The notes beneath the pieces are model-generated. The model saw only the letters and a list, made by a program, of their open reading frames with translations, was not told the origin of the DNA and searched no databases. 64,000 nt of DNA from UBA8337 sp965221415 (lineage in GTDB: Bacteria; Pseudomonadota; Alphaproteobacteria; RS24), in contig OZ244887.1 of assembly GCA_965221415.1 (NCBI GenBank), forward strand, positions 1,674,001-1,738,000, given 5' to 3'. Position 1 is the stretch's first letter; every line of letters starts with the position of its first letter. The position numbers and the translations under genes are program-made. Positions 51,911 to 62,376 of this stretch are shown piece by piece.

Positions 51911-54837
51911 TCAATCGATAGGGTCACTTAGCGCTGCTTTTACAAACGCATCGCGTTGTTCTAAATGGCGGCTCATCAAACCGCTTGCCGTTGAGGCCGC
52001 CGCTTCACGCCCCGCATAAGCCGGCCGCGTATGGGCACTGCCAAGGGTTTTCAACACATTTTCCAACTCTGGCTCAATAAACCGCCACGCCCCCATATTG
52101 CGCGGCTCTTCTTGACACCAAACCATTTCAGCATGCGCATATGGCTCAAGTTCGGCAAGCAGCGGCCCGACAGGGACGGGATAAAGCTGCTCAACGCGCA
52201 TCAGATAAACATCATCAAGGCCTGCGGCTTCGCGCGCTTCTAGCAGGTCATAATATACTTTGCCCGAACACATCACCACGCGGCGTATGTTTTTCGCCGA
52301 CGCTAATCCACCCGCAAGGCGTTCATCATTATCATCCCACAAGACGCGATGAAAAGACGAGCCCGTCTCCATATCGGCCAATGTGGACACGCATTTTTTG
52401 TACCGCAGCAGAGATTTCGGCGTCATCAGAATAAGCGGTTTGCGGAAATTGCGTTTTACCTGACGCCGCAGGATATGGAAATAATTGGCGGGCGTTGTGC
52501 AATTGGCGACTTGCATATTTTCTTCTGCACAAAGCTGCAAATAGCGCTCAAGGCGAGCTGACGAATGCTCTGGCCCTTGGCCTTCATAGCCATGCGGCAG
52601 CAACATGACCAAACCAGACATGCGCAACCATTTAATTTCACCCGAGGCGATAAATTGGTCGATGAGGACTTGCGCGCCATTTGCAAAATCACCGAATTGC
52701 GCCTCCCACAGCACTAGCGTTTCTGGCACGACCAGCGAATAGCCATATTCAAAACCCAACACGGCGGCTTCCGACAACATAGAGTTAATCACTTCGAAAA
52801 GCGCTTGCTCTTCGCGGATATATTTCAGCGGCTTGTAGCGTTTCTCATTTTCTTGGTCAATCCATGCCGAGTGACGCTGCGAGAACGTCCCCCGTTCGCT
52901 GTCTTGGCCAGACAGGCGCACGGGATTGCCTTCCAGCAAAAGCGAGCCAAAAGCTAGCGCTTCAGCGGTTGCCCAATCGAAGCCCTCGCCCGTTTCGAAC
53001 ATTTGGTCTTTGGCTTTTAACTGGCGCGTCAGTGCTTTGTGCAGATGAAACCCTTCTGGCACACGCGATAGGCCGCGCCCGATTTCCAAAAGCACATCGC
53101 GTGCCACACCCGTTTCACCCCTTACAAACTCGCTGCTTTTTCTTTCCAAGCCAGACCATTTGCCATCTAGCCAATCGGCTTTATTGGGTTTGTAATTATT
53201 CGCCGCCTCAAAAGCGACATCCAAAGTCGCACGATAATCAGCCTGCGCTTTTTCAATACCCGCCTCATCCAAAAGGGCTTCGTCAATCAGGCGGCGGCCA
53301 TATTTTTGCACCACCGTCTCATGCCCTTTGATTTTTTATACATGGTCGGCTGCGTGAAAGCCGGCTCATCGCCTTCATTATGGCCGTAACGGCGATAGCA
53401 AAACATATCAATGACCACAGGCTTTTGAAATTTCTGGCGAAACTCCGTGGCGACTTTAGCGGCAAAAACCACGGCTTCGGGGTCGTCGCCATTGACGTGA
53501 AAAATCGGCGCTTCCACCATTTTCGCCACATCGCTTGGATAAGGCGACGACCGCGAAAAGCGCGGATTGGTCGTAAAGCCAATCTGATTATTCACAATAA
53601 AATGAATAGACCCGCCCGATTTATGCCCGATAAGACCCGACAGACCCAAACATTCAGCGACAATGCCTTGGCCTGCAAAAGCCGCATCCCCGTGCAGCAG
53701 CAGGGGAATGACTTTTGTGCGGTCGGCCATGGCACGCGGGGTTTCTTTATATTGGTCTTGCTTTGCGCGTGCTTTGCCAAGCACCACAGGGTCGACCGCT
53801 TCCAGATGCGATGGGTTGGGCGACAAGGATAAATGCACCATATTGCCATCAAACTCGCGGTCCGACGACGCGCCAAGATGGTATTTCACATCGCCCGAGC
53901 CTTCAATATCATCGGGGTTGGACGAGCCGCCCTTAAACTCATGGAACAGAGCCTCAAAGGGTTTTCCCATCACATTTGTCAGCACATTCAAACGCCCGCG
54001 ATGCGGCATGCCAAGAATGATCTCCTCGACCCCCAAATTACCGCCGCGCTTGATAATCTGTTCTAATGCGGGAATCATCGCCTCGCCGCCATCCAGACCA
54101 AAGCGCTTCGTGCCCGTATATTTCACATTTATAAACTTCTCGATGCCCTCGGCTTCGACCAATTTTTGAAAAATCGCCAGCTTCCCCGCTTTGGTGAACG
54201 CCACTTCTTTATCAGGACCTTCGATGCGCTCTTGCAGCCACGCTTTTTCTTCTGGGTCAGAAATATGCATGAACTCAAGCGCCACTGTGCCGCAATACGT
54301 GCGGCGCAAAATCTCTAACATTTCACGAATCGTCGCGGTCTCAAGCCCAAGGACAAAATCGATAAAAATTGGGCGGTCGAAATCATCCTGCGTAAACCCA
54401 TAAGATATCGGGTCAAGCTCAGGGTGCGTGCCGGGCGGCTCGATGCCCAGAGGGTCGAGCGCGGCGGCCAAATGACCACGGAAACGATACGCCCGAATCA
54501 TCATAATCGCGCGCACACTATCTAGGGTCGCAGCGCGCACATCCGCCTGCTCCGCACCGTTGAGACGCGCGCCTATTTTTTCGCCCAATTCTGCCGTCTC
54601 AGGCCAATTCGTGTCTAAAGCCGCCGTCAGCTCACCGTTTATTTGCGGCGGCCAATCGTCACGCTGCCAGCTTGGGATATGCGGCGGCGGGGCGGGTGTG
54701 CCAGCTTCCATGGCCGTAAAATAGCTGACCCAATCGGCGGATAGGCTTGCATCATTCGCTTTAAAGCGCGCATAAAGCTGCTCGAGATAAAGCGCGTTCG
54801 AGCCATCCAATAAGCTTTGCGATGCGTCTTCTGACAT
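51911..54837 (-). pseudogene. sucA: 2-oxoglutarate dehydrogenase E1 (SucA), one-base frameshift
   Basis: Thiamine-diphosphate-dependent decarboxylase that feeds E2. The gene is in two frames. 54837 to 53287 carries the N-terminal 500 residues, including GMPHRGRLNVLTNVMGK, GDAAFAGQG and the TPP region up to GHNEGDEPAFTQPTMYKK, and then runs into a false tail and a TGA. The rest, in the next frame down to 51911, is intact from KIKGHETVVQKYGRR onward, with ALAFGSLLLEG and GYEGQGPEHSSAR. Adding one A to the six-A run (plus-strand T 53332-53337) restores a 975-residue protein of normal length. The start MSEDASQSLLDGSNALY fits the family. Confidence 0.93.
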
Positions 54838-54918
54838 TCACTCTTTCCGATTCATCCGCTTCCGATTCACCTACTATCATACGCGCTTACGCAAAAGCTG
54901 CAACGAAAACCGTGGCCT

Positions 54919-55791
54919 TTAGCTTAAAACCTCGACCAGTGTTGTCCCCAAAGAGGCCGGCGACGGCGACACATTAATGCCGGCTGAGCGCATGGCTTCG
55001 ATTTTGTCTTCTGCACCGCCTTTGCCGCCTGCGATAATCGCGCCCGCATGACCCATACGTCGCCCTGGAGGGGCAGTAACGCCCGCGATAAAGCCGACCA
55101 TTGGTTTTTTCACCTTCGATGCTTTCAAAAAATCGGCGGCTTCTTCTTCTGCCGTGCCGCCAATTTCGCCAATCATAATGATGGATTCAGTCGCATCATC
55201 AGCCAAAAACAGCTCCAAACAATCGATGAAATTAGTGCCATTAACTGGATCGCCACCAATCCCAATACAAGTCGATTGTCCCAGACCCACGGCGGTGGTT
55301 TGTGCGACCGCCTCATATGTCAATGTGCCAGAGCGCGACACAATACCGACCGACCCGCGCTGGTGAATATGCCCTGGCATGATACCGATTTTGCATTCAT
55401 CTGGGGTAATCACGCCCGGACAGTTCGGCCCGACAAGGCGCGTGGCCGAGCCTTCCAGCGCGCGCTTTACTTTGACCATATCCGTGACTGGAATACCCTC
55501 AGTGATGCAGATCGCCAATTCGACGCCTGCACCAATCGCTTCCAAAATAGCGTCACCTGCAAAAGGCGGCGGCACATAAATCGCCGAGGCCGTCGCGCCC
55601 GTCTTTGCAACGGCATCGGCCACTGTGTCAAAAACTGGCAGGTCAAGATGGGTCGCGCCACCGCGCCCCGGCGTTACGCCGCCGACCATTTTCGTGCCAT
55701 AGGCAATGGCTTGTTCAGAGTGAAAAGTGCCTTGGCTTCCCGTAAAGCCCTGACAAATAACTTTCGTATTTTTATCAACGAGGACAGACAT
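54919..55791 (-). CDS. sucD: Succinyl-CoA synthetase subunit alpha
   Basis: Forms succinate and ATP or GTP from succinyl-CoA together with SucC. 290 residues: CoA-binding Rossmann part with VICQGFTGSQGTFHSEQAIAYG (two overlapping family pieces), GPNCPGVITP, and the phospho-histidine loop GRRMGHAGAIIAGGKGGAEDK. It shares one base with sucC (TAATG). The 81-base gap to sucA has two TTCCGATTCA repeats and no clear terminator. Confidence 0.96.
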   Translation of the reverse strand: MSVLVDKNTKVICQGFTGSQGTFHSEQAIAYGTKMVGGVTPGRGGATHLDLPVFDTVADAVAKTGATASAIYVPPPFAGDAILEAIGAGVELAICITEGIPVTDMVKVKRALEGSATRLVGPNCPGVITPDECKIGIMPGHIHQRGSVGIVSRSGTLTYEAVAQTTAVGLGQSTCIGIGGDPVNGTNFIDCLELFLADDATESIIMIGEIGGTAEEEAADFLKASKVKKPMVGFIAGVTAPPGRRMGHAGAIIAGGKGGAEDKIEAMRSAGINVSPSPASLGTTLVEVLS

Positions 55792-56960
55792 TATGCAGCC
55801 TCCTTCACAGCAGACACGATTTTTTCTGCCGCATCGTTCAAATCATCAGCCGCGATAATCGGTAGCCCCGAACTCGCCATAATCTCTTTTCCCATATCCA
55901 CATTTGTCCCTTCAAGGCGCACCACAAGCGGCACTTCAAGGCTCAGCTCCTTGGCCGCAGCCACAACCCCCTCAGCAATAATATCGCAGCGCATAATGCC
56001 GCCAAAAATATTCACCAAAATACCTTCCACATTGTCATCCGACAAAATGATTTTAAACGCCTCTGTCACTTTCTCTTTGGTCGCCCCGCCGCCCACATCA
56101 AGGAAATTGGCCGGCTCAGAGCCATATAATTTGATAATATCCATGGTCGCCATCGCAAGACCTGCGCCGTTCACCATGCAGCCGATTTTGCCATCCAGCT
56201 TGATATAGCTAAGGTCATGCTTAGACGCTTCAATCTCGGCGGGGTCTTCTTCGTCCAAATCGCGCAATTCGACAATATCAGGCTGGCGATACAGCGCGTT
56301 GCTGTCGAAGTTCACTTTCGCATCAAGGCAAATAATATCGCCCGCCCCCGTCACCACCAGCGGATTAATCTCTAACAACGACATATCCTTTTCAATAACC
56401 GCACGATACAAATTTGCAATCAGCTTGGTCGCCTGTTTGACTTGGTCGCCTTCAAGCCCTAACGCAAACGCAATTTGGCGTCCGTGATATCCACAAATAC
56501 CCGTCGCGGGGTCGACCCCAATGGTCAGAATTTTTTCTGGCGTTTTCGCAGCGACTTCTTCGATATCCATGCCGCCCTCGGTCGAAGCGATAAAAGAAAG
56601 CCGCGAAGTCGCACGGTCAACCAAAGCCGAAAGATATAATTCGCGCTTAATGTCCGAGCCATCCTCGATATAAACCCGACCCACTTTTTTGCCCTCAGCC
56701 CCAGTTTGCGGCGTGACCAGCGTCATGCCCAAAATGCGGTCGGCTTCTTTGCGCACATCGTCAATCGATTTCACGACGACGACACCGCCGCCTTTACCAC
56801 GCCCACCTGCATGGATTTGCGCTTTCACAACCCATATCGGCCCGCCTAAATCTTCGGCCACTTTCACAGCCTCATCGGCACTAAAGGCGACCCCGCCGCG
56901 CGGCACGGGCACACCAAATTCCTTTAAAACCTGCTTGGCCTGATATTCGTGGATGTTCAT
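55791..56960 (-). CDS. sucC: Succinyl-CoA synthetase subunit beta
   Basis: ATP-grasp subunit, 389 residues. MNIHEYQAKQVLKEFGVPVP is the universal start, so ATG 56960 is chosen over an ATG nine codons upstream. Later VKAQIHAGGRGKGGGV and DVGGGATKEKVTEAFKIILSD, with NIFGGIMRCDIIAEGV near the C-terminus, are intact. It is first of a sucC-sucD unit; upstream lie the metallo-beta-lactamase-fold and dehalogenase genes rather than mdh directly. Confidence 0.96.
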   Translation of the reverse strand: MNIHEYQAKQVLKEFGVPVPRGGVAFSADEAVKVAEDLGGPIWVVKAQIHAGGRGKGGGVVVVKSIDDVRKEADRILGMTLVTPQTGAEGKKVGRVYIEDGSDIKRELYLSALVDRATSRLSFIASTEGGMDIEEVAAKTPEKILTIGVDPATGICGYHGRQIAFALGLEGDQVKQATKLIANLYRAVIEKDMSLLEINPLVVTGAGDIICLDAKVNFDSNALYRQPDIVELRDLDEEDPAEIEASKHDLSYIKLDGKIGCMVNGAGLAMATMDIIKLYGSEPANFLDVGGGATKEKVTEAFKIILSDDNVEGILVNIFGGIMRCDIIAEGVVAAAKELSLEVPLVVRLEGTNVDMGKEIMASSGLPIIAADDLNDAAEKIVSAVKEAA

Positions 56961-57033
56961 GTTCTTCCCGCCTCTCGTGAAACTCAAGTCAGCAAACCTA
57001 ACTTATGCAGCAGGCCGCCTCAACCAAAATCAG

Positions 57034-58098
57034 CTAGCGATTGACAATCACATCCGTGGTGTTGAGCGGCAGCGTGATGCGCGTGCCATCGCGCGCGGCC
57101 AACACGCCATCAGGGCGCACATCGCTGACACCGCGCATGAAAATACGGTCCATCAGCCCGTTCTGCGGCACTGGCGCATAATGATAAAACGCCAATAATT
57201 TAGCATTCGCCGCTTCGGCCACTTGCGCAGCTTGCACCGGCGTTGTGTGGTAATCCAGCGTGTCGGTAATCAACTGGCTCAACGCATCAAGCCCCGCCTG
57301 CTTTATCGCCTTGGCGGTTGCTTCCACCATTTCATCTTGCAACACTTCATGGATGAGCACATCGACATTTTGCGCAGCTTTTATCAAATTATCGTTCTTG
57401 GTCGTGTCGCCGCTAATCAGCACCGAGCGCCCCTGATAGTCAAAGCGATACCCATAGGCTGGCTCAATCGGCGGGTGCGTGACCGTAAACGATGTGACTT
57501 TCACCCCGTCACGATTGTAAATCACACGGTCAGCGCCCACAGTTCGCGCCACCAACCCCGCATTTTTCGATGGCACAATCTCTTCGCCATGATGGCCTGT
57601 GCGATATGTATAATCCTGCCCATAGGCCATGTTGAACCCGTCGACCACTTGCGCCACGCCGAAACCACCATAGACATCAAGCTTGTGAGGCCGTCCGCGT
57701 ACCCAACTGTTCAAATGCATCTCGCCCAAGGCAGCGATATGGTCGGAGTGGAAATGCGTTAAGAATACGCCGTCCAACCGCCCCATCGGAAGCCCAAGCG
57801 CGACCGCCATATCTGCCGAGCGCGCGCCCGTATCAACCAGAAAAAACTTATCGCCCGCAAACACCGCGACGCAACTTTGCGCCCCGCCTTGCCCCATAGG
57901 TGAGGCCGTGCCGCAAAACACAACATCAAGATTATCGCCGCCAAAACTTGATGGCGTAGCCCCTAATCGCGCCGCCAGTGCGCGTTCTACGAAGCGGTCT
58001 TGCATAGCGGTATTATTCATCAGCAGCGCGAAAAACCCACCCCCCAAAACAAGCAAGATAAGTGCGAAAGAGATAATAATTTTTTTTATTTTTGACAT
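57034..58098 (-). CDS. Membrane-anchored metallo-beta-lactamase-fold hydrolase
   Basis: 354 residues. A short basic N-terminus and one hydrophobic helix (about 7-27) suggest a signal anchor, so the enzyme probably faces the periplasm. The MBL core has VFCGTASPMGQGGAQSC, metal motif THFHSDHIAALGE, the downstream Asp in ISGDTTKNDNL and a final His in LLAFYHYAP. These features resemble tRNase Z-like/arylsulfatase-like MBL hydrolases, but a signal anchor rules out tRNA processing. The substrate is unknown. It lies 27 bases after the dehalogenase gene. Confidence 0.85.
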   Translation of the reverse strand: MSKIKKIIISFALILLVLGGGFFALLMNNTAMQDRFVERALAARLGATPSSFGGDNLDVVFCGTASPMGQGGAQSCVAVFAGDKFFLVDTGARSADMAVALGLPMGRLDGVFLTHFHSDHIAALGEMHLNSWVRGRPHKLDVYGGFGVAQVVDGFNMAYGQDYTYRTGHHGEEIVPSKNAGLVARTVGADRVIYNRDGVKVTSFTVTHPPIEPAYGYRFDYQGRSVLISGDTTKNDNLIKAAQNVDVLIHEVLQDEMVEATAKAIKQAGLDALSQLITDTLDYHTTPVQAAQVAEAANAKLLAFYHYAPVPQNGLMDRIFMRGVSDVRPDGVLAARDGTRITLPLNTTDVIVNR

Positions 58099-58125
58099 AA
58101 TCTTTATGCTCCATACAAAATGATG

Positions 58126-59130
58126 TTAGTTGATGGGATTGGCCGCGATGAAGTTGTTAATGGCTTGCGAAAAGGCCTCTGGCTGCATTTCTTGCAGAAA
58201 ATGCCCGCCGCCTTTAATCGTCACATGAGCTTCATGCGCAGCCCCCGGCACACGCGCCAAAAAGGTCGCATCACCACCCTTGGTGACAGGGTCATCGTCA
58301 GAAAAGGCGAGCAAGACAGGGCGTTCAAACGCCTCCAGCCCTTGCCAAGCTTGCGTGTTAATCTCGCGCTCTGGCTTATGGCGCGGCAGCAATGGCACTA
58401 AAGATGGGAATTGGCGCGCGCCTGCCATATATGCCTCATCGGGAAAAGGCGCATTATAGCCATCCAAAACCGCGGGGTCTTCAATTCCCGACAGCATTTC
58501 AAACACATTGCGCGCCGAAAAATCCGTCGCTTCGCCAGCAAACTTCACCCAATAGAGAAACGCATCGGGTGCGCCTTCGCTAAATTTTGCCGCAACCATC
58601 GCCGCATCTGGCACGGGCACATTATCTTCCATGCTCCCAAGCAGCTCCGATACTTCATCGGATATACCGACCGTATCGGGAAGTCCTGTATTGGCGATGA
58701 CCAGCCGCGCAAATCGCTCGCTGTGAAAGCCCGCAACGCGCAAGCCCAAAAGCCCGCCCCAATCCTGACACACCAGTGTTATGTTAGATAAATCGAGCTT
58801 TTGGATAAATTGCGTGAGCCAATCGACATGCGCCTGATAGGTGTAATCGCTGCGCGCCGTTGGCTTGTCGGATTTGCCAAAGCCGATGAGGTCGGGCGCG
58901 ATGACGCGGTGACCCTGAGCCACCAAAGTAGGTATCATTTTACGATATAAATAAGACCAACTCGGTTGCCCATGCAGGCACAAAATTATGTCGCCCGTGG
59001 ACGCGCCTTCATCGAGATAATGCATCCGCAAGGGCGTATCATCTGCGGCTGTCAGCTCGATGTAATGCGGCTCAAAATCATAGCCGTCGAGATTATGAAA
59101 TCGGTCTTCTGGTGTGCGGATAATATCCAT
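58126..59130 (-). CDS. Haloalkane dehalogenase (alpha/beta hydrolase, DhlA-like subfamily I)
   Basis: Predicted to replace a halogen on an alkyl chain by hydroxyl. 334 residues. The oxyanion segment HGQPSWSYLYRKM (53-65) and the nucleophile elbow CQDWGG, with Asp123 in place of the usual Ser and Trp124 as halide ligand, are hallmarks. The third acid is probably in FSDDDPVT and the base His in GGGHFLQE. Epoxide hydrolases share the Asp nucleophile but not the QPSW/QDWGG combination. The gene is set between mdh and the MBL gene inside the TCA block. Confidence 0.87.
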   Translation of the reverse strand: MDIIRTPEDRFHNLDGYDFEPHYIELTAADDTPLRMHYLDEGASTGDIILCLHGQPSWSYLYRKMIPTLVAQGHRVIAPDLIGFGKSDKPTARSDYTYQAHVDWLTQFIQKLDLSNITLVCQDWGGLLGLRVAGFHSERFARLVIANTGLPDTVGISDEVSELLGSMEDNVPVPDAAMVAAKFSEGAPDAFLYWVKFAGEATDFSARNVFEMLSGIEDPAVLDGYNAPFPDEAYMAGARQFPSLVPLLPRHKPEREINTQAWQGLEAFERPVLLAFSDDDPVTKGGDATFLARVPGAAHEAHVTIKGGGHFLQEMQPEAFSQAINNFIAANPIN

Positions 59131-59141
59131 GGGGATTCCCC

Positions 59142-60104
59142 TTATTTAAGTTTTGGATTGATTTTTTGACACGCCTTCAGCAAGCCCTTCACCGCGGCGG
59201 TCGATTTGCGGAACATGGCTTTTTCTTTTGCGTCCAGTTTAATCTCGACGACGCGCTCTACGCCCTTGGCACCAATCACCACTGGCACGCCGACATAAAG
59301 ATTTTTCTGGCCATATTGACCGTTCAAATGCGCCGCACATGGCAGCACACGCTTTTGGTCTTTCAAATAGGCTTCCGCCATTTCGATAGCCGAGGCGGCG
59401 GGCGCATAAAACGCCGAACCCGTTTTCAACAAGCCGACAATCTCAGCACCGCCATCGCGGGTGCGCTGAACAATCTCGTCGATTTTCTTCTGCGTTGTCC
59501 ATTTCATTTTCACCAAATCGGGCAGCGGGATGCCTGCCACGGTTGAGTACCGCACAGACGGCACCATCGTGTCGCCATGGCCACCCAGCACAAAGGCAGT
59601 GACGTCTTTAACCGAGACGTTAAACTCGGCAGCCAGAAACGTGCGGAAACGGGCGGCATCAAGCACGCCCGCCATGCCGACTACTTTATTTTTCGGCAGA
59701 CCAGAAAACTTCTGCAACGCCCACACCATCGCATCCAGCGGATTGGTGATACAAATCACAAACGCGTTCGGCGCATATTTTTTAATGCCCTCGCCGACTT
59801 GCTGCATCACCTGCAAATTAATGCCAATCAAATCATCGCGGCTCATGCCGGGTTTGCGCGGCACGCCTGCGGTCACAATCACGACATCTGCGCCCTTGAT
59901 GGCCGCGTAAGATTTCGAGCCTTTCAGATTGGCATCGAAATGGCTAACGGGTGAGCTTTGCAAAAGGTCGAGCGCCTTGCCTTGCGGCACGCCATTGACA
60001 ATATCAAAAATGACAATGTCGCCCAATTCCTTAAGCCCCGCCAGATGGGCTAATGTGCCGCCAATTTGGCCGCCCCCGATAAGTGCAATTTTGTTCCGCG
60101 CCAT
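59142..60104 (-). CDS. mdh: Malate dehydrogenase (lactate-dehydrogenase-like type)
   Basis: Oxidises malate to oxaloacetate with NAD. 320 residues: dinucleotide motif IALIGGGQIGGTLAHLA, Asp in IVIFDIVNGVPQGKALDL, VTAGVPRKPGMSRDDL, and catalytic His in GGHGDTMVPSVRY. This is the LDH-like MDH usual in Alphaproteobacteria. ATG 60104 has GGGAG upstream; an upstream ATG is rejected. It normally sits directly before sucC; here two genes intervene. Confidence 0.96.
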   Translation of the reverse strand: MARNKIALIGGGQIGGTLAHLAGLKELGDIVIFDIVNGVPQGKALDLLQSSPVSHFDANLKGSKSYAAIKGADVVIVTAGVPRKPGMSRDDLIGINLQVMQQVGEGIKKYAPNAFVICITNPLDAMVWALQKFSGLPKNKVVGMAGVLDAARFRTFLAAEFNVSVKDVTAFVLGGHGDTMVPSVRYSTVAGIPLPDLVKMKWTTQKKIDEIVQRTRDGGAEIVGLLKTGSAFYAPAASAIEMAEAYLKDQKRVLPCAAHLNGQYGQKNLYVGVPVVIGAKGVERVVEIKLDAKEKAMFRKSTAAVKGLLKACQKINPKLK

Positions 60105-60184
60105 ATGATATCTCCCTTTCGGCAATTTATTTCATCTTGAGCAAACGAGTTAGCGCGTTTAAGCGTTGAAAGCAAGCGCACCCA

Positions 60185-61324
60185 TCACATCTCAGGTGGC
60201 AAATGCGGGAGTGCCAGATAGGCATGGCTCTGCATTTCCATCAAACGCGACACGGTGCGCTCAAACTCAAAAGCCTCCGCGCCCGTGCGATAAAGCTCTT
60301 GCGGCGAGCCATCCGCCGACACAAGCAGCTTCACCTTCGCCTCATACAACGCATCAATGAGAGTCACAAAACGCACCGCTTCGTTTTTCTTTTGCGCCTC
60401 AAGTATCGGAATATTGTCAATCATCACCGTATGAAACTGCGCGGCAAGCGCCAAATAATCCGCCGCCCCCCGCGCGCCCATGCACAATTCATCAAAGCTC
60501 AGCCGCGCCACACCGCCTGCCGCTTGGCGAATGGCAAACATCCGCCCCTGCAACGCAAGCTCTACGGGCGCGCGCACGACACCCTCGGTTAGGCTATCAA
60601 AACGCTCATCCAAAGCCTGACGCGCCGCCACCCCACACGGGGTAAACCACACAGGACGCGCCTGCAAGCGCGCCAGTCGATAATCGGTCGCCGAGCTCAA
60701 CTCGTGGATATCAAGACGCGCCTTCATCAACTCGATAAACGGCAAAAAACGCTGCCGATTAAGCCCGCCCTTATAAAGCGCATCAGGATGGCGATTGGAT
60801 GTCGCCACCACAACAAGCCCCGCATCCAACAACAACGAAAACAATCGCCCCAGAATCGACGCATCAGCGATATCTTTAACTTGGAACTCGTCAAAACAAA
60901 GCAGCGTCGCATCGCGGGCAATCTGTTTGGCAATGGCAGGCATCGGGTCGCCCGCTTTCGGGTGCGCCTGCCGATACGCATGAATCCGCGCATGGGTTTC
61001 TTGCATAAACGCGTGAAAATGAACGCGCCGCTTTTTCGCCACTGGTGCCATCTCGACAAACATATCCATCAGCATGGATTTGCCACGCCCAACGCCGCCA
61101 TAAATATATAGCCCCGTCGCGTTTGACGTTTTTTGGGGGGCTATCTTTTGCCCCAACTTGCCCAACAGCCGAATTGGCAAAGGAGTCTTGTGCTGCGCCA
61201 GTGCCGTGTAGAGGCGGTCGAGGGCGGCCGCCGCTGCAAGCTGTGCGCTATCTTCTGTCACCTGCCCCTGCGCGACCCATGCGCGATACTGCTGGCTGAC
61301 GGGTGTTAAACCTTCTGCATCCAT
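60185..61324 (-). CDS. zapE: Cell division protein ZapE (AFG1-like ATPase)
   Basis: P-loop ATPase linked to the Z-ring in Gammaproteobacteria and to protein quality control in mitochondria (AFG1). 379 residues from ATG 61324 (MDAEGLTPVSQQYRAW). Walker A GGVGRGKSMLMD at 76-87, Walker B LLCFDEFQVKDIADA, and TSNRHPDALYKGGLNRQRF follow. Upstream in-frame codons look non-coding and cross a probable promoter. zapE beside mdh is the common alphaproteobacterial order. Confidence 0.93.
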   Translation of the reverse strand: MDAEGLTPVSQQYRAWVAQGQVTEDSAQLAAAAALDRLYTALAQHKTPLPIRLLGKLGQKIAPQKTSNATGLYIYGGVGRGKSMLMDMFVEMAPVAKKRRVHFHAFMQETHARIHAYRQAHPKAGDPMPAIAKQIARDATLLCFDEFQVKDIADASILGRLFSLLLDAGLVVVATSNRHPDALYKGGLNRQRFLPFIELMKARLDIHELSSATDYRLARLQARPVWFTPCGVAARQALDERFDSLTEGVVRAPVELALQGRMFAIRQAAGGVARLSFDELCMGARGAADYLALAAQFHTVMIDNIPILEAQKKNEAVRFVTLIDALYEAKVKLLVSADGSPQELYRTGAEAFEFERTVSRLMEMQSHAYLALPHLPPEM

Positions 61325-61470
61325 GCTTGAGATTGCTAAAGCCCCAAAGCGGTTTTGGCAAGAATATTGCGCCTCTTTATAATTTGAGCACCCCAAAGTG
61401 CGTGAAAATAGGTATAGAAACAAAAAAAGAACACTCGTAAGTTGCGTTAAGCAACAAGGAGAGACGATTC

Positions 61471-62376
61471 GTGCGCCATAAAATCCGCCCGAACCATTAT
61501 TCGGACGAAAAGCCCGACCAGAATCAGACGTCAAAAGATGCCATCATCTACGACATTGCCGATTCTGACGTACCACCGCGCCCTTTTGTTAAATGGGTCG
61601 GCGGCAAACGTGCATTGCTTGCGCAATTAGACAAGTTACTGCCCCCCACAATTAGCAATTATTGGGAACCATGCGTTGGTGGCGGTGCTGTTTTCTTCCA
61701 TATCCTTAAAAAGCATCGGCGCTTTAAAAAAGCCACCCTGTGCGATGTGAACGCAGACCTCATTCATGCGTGGCAAGCCATTCGAGACGAGCCTGACGCT
61801 TTAATTTCTGCGCTTAGAAAACATACAAAAGAACATGACGAGCAATATTATTACAAAATCAGAAATCAGCACAAATTAAGAAACCCGATTAATATTGCGG
61901 CGCGTTTATTATATCTGAACAAAACCTGTTTTAACGGTTTGTGGCGGGTAAATAGCAAAAATAGATTCAATGTCCCCATCGGCACTTTGAACACGGGCGG
62001 CATTATGGATGTCGAAAATATACGCGCCTGCCATTCAGCCCTTCAAAACACAGAAATTAAAACGCAATCTTTCGAGAAAATCAGTCCGCCCAAGGATGCG
62101 TTTGTTTATATTGACCCGCCCTATGACGAAACGTTTCGTAATTATGCGGTAGGTGGGTTTCAAAAAAATGACCAAGCTGATTTGCGCGATGCCGCTTTAA
62201 AGTGGCACACAAACGGTGCGCAAATTATGATTTCTAATTCTGATACTGAAAATATTCGCGCACTCTATAGCGACAAAATATGGAACATCACCGAAGTCCA
62301 CGCACCGCGTGTTATAAACTCAGACCCAAATGGCCGAGGGCTTGTCACTGAACTGGTCATCAGGAATTTCAAATAA
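61471..62376 (+). CDS. Adenine-N6 DNA methyltransferase (Dam/DpnM-MboI-like)
   Basis: 301 residues, D12-class alpha-type methylase. SAM-binding motif FVKWVGGKRALLAQL (39-53) and EPCVGGGAVFF, then LLYLNKTCFNGLWRVNSKN, then catalytic DPPY at 215-218. This pattern is shared by Dam, DpnM and M.MboI, all GATC enzymes; the target here is inferred. Start is GTG 61471, 9 bases after AAGGAG. The endonuclease gene starts on its stop codon (TAATG). It lies between zapE and sdhB, in a place normally free of such genes. Confidence 0.9.
   Translation: MRHKIRPNHYSDEKPDQNQTSKDAIIYDIADSDVPPRPFVKWVGGKRALLAQLDKLLPPTISNYWEPCVGGGAVFFHILKKHRRFKKATLCDVNADLIHAWQAIRDEPDALISALRKHTKEHDEQYYYKIRNQHKLRNPINIAARLLYLNKTCFNGLWRVNSKNRFNVPIGTLNTGGIMDVENIRACHSALQNTEIKTQSFEKISPPKDAFVYIDPPYDETFRNYAVGGFQKNDQADLRDAALKWHTNGAQIMISNSDTENIRALYSDKIWNITEVHAPRVINSDPNGRGLVTELVIRNFK

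Noticed and set aside
53323..53345. Programmed -1 frameshift site in sucA
   Set aside because: In-frame codons TAT AAA AAA do not give a standard slippery heptamer, and SucA frameshifting is not known; an indel or polymerase slippage fits better.
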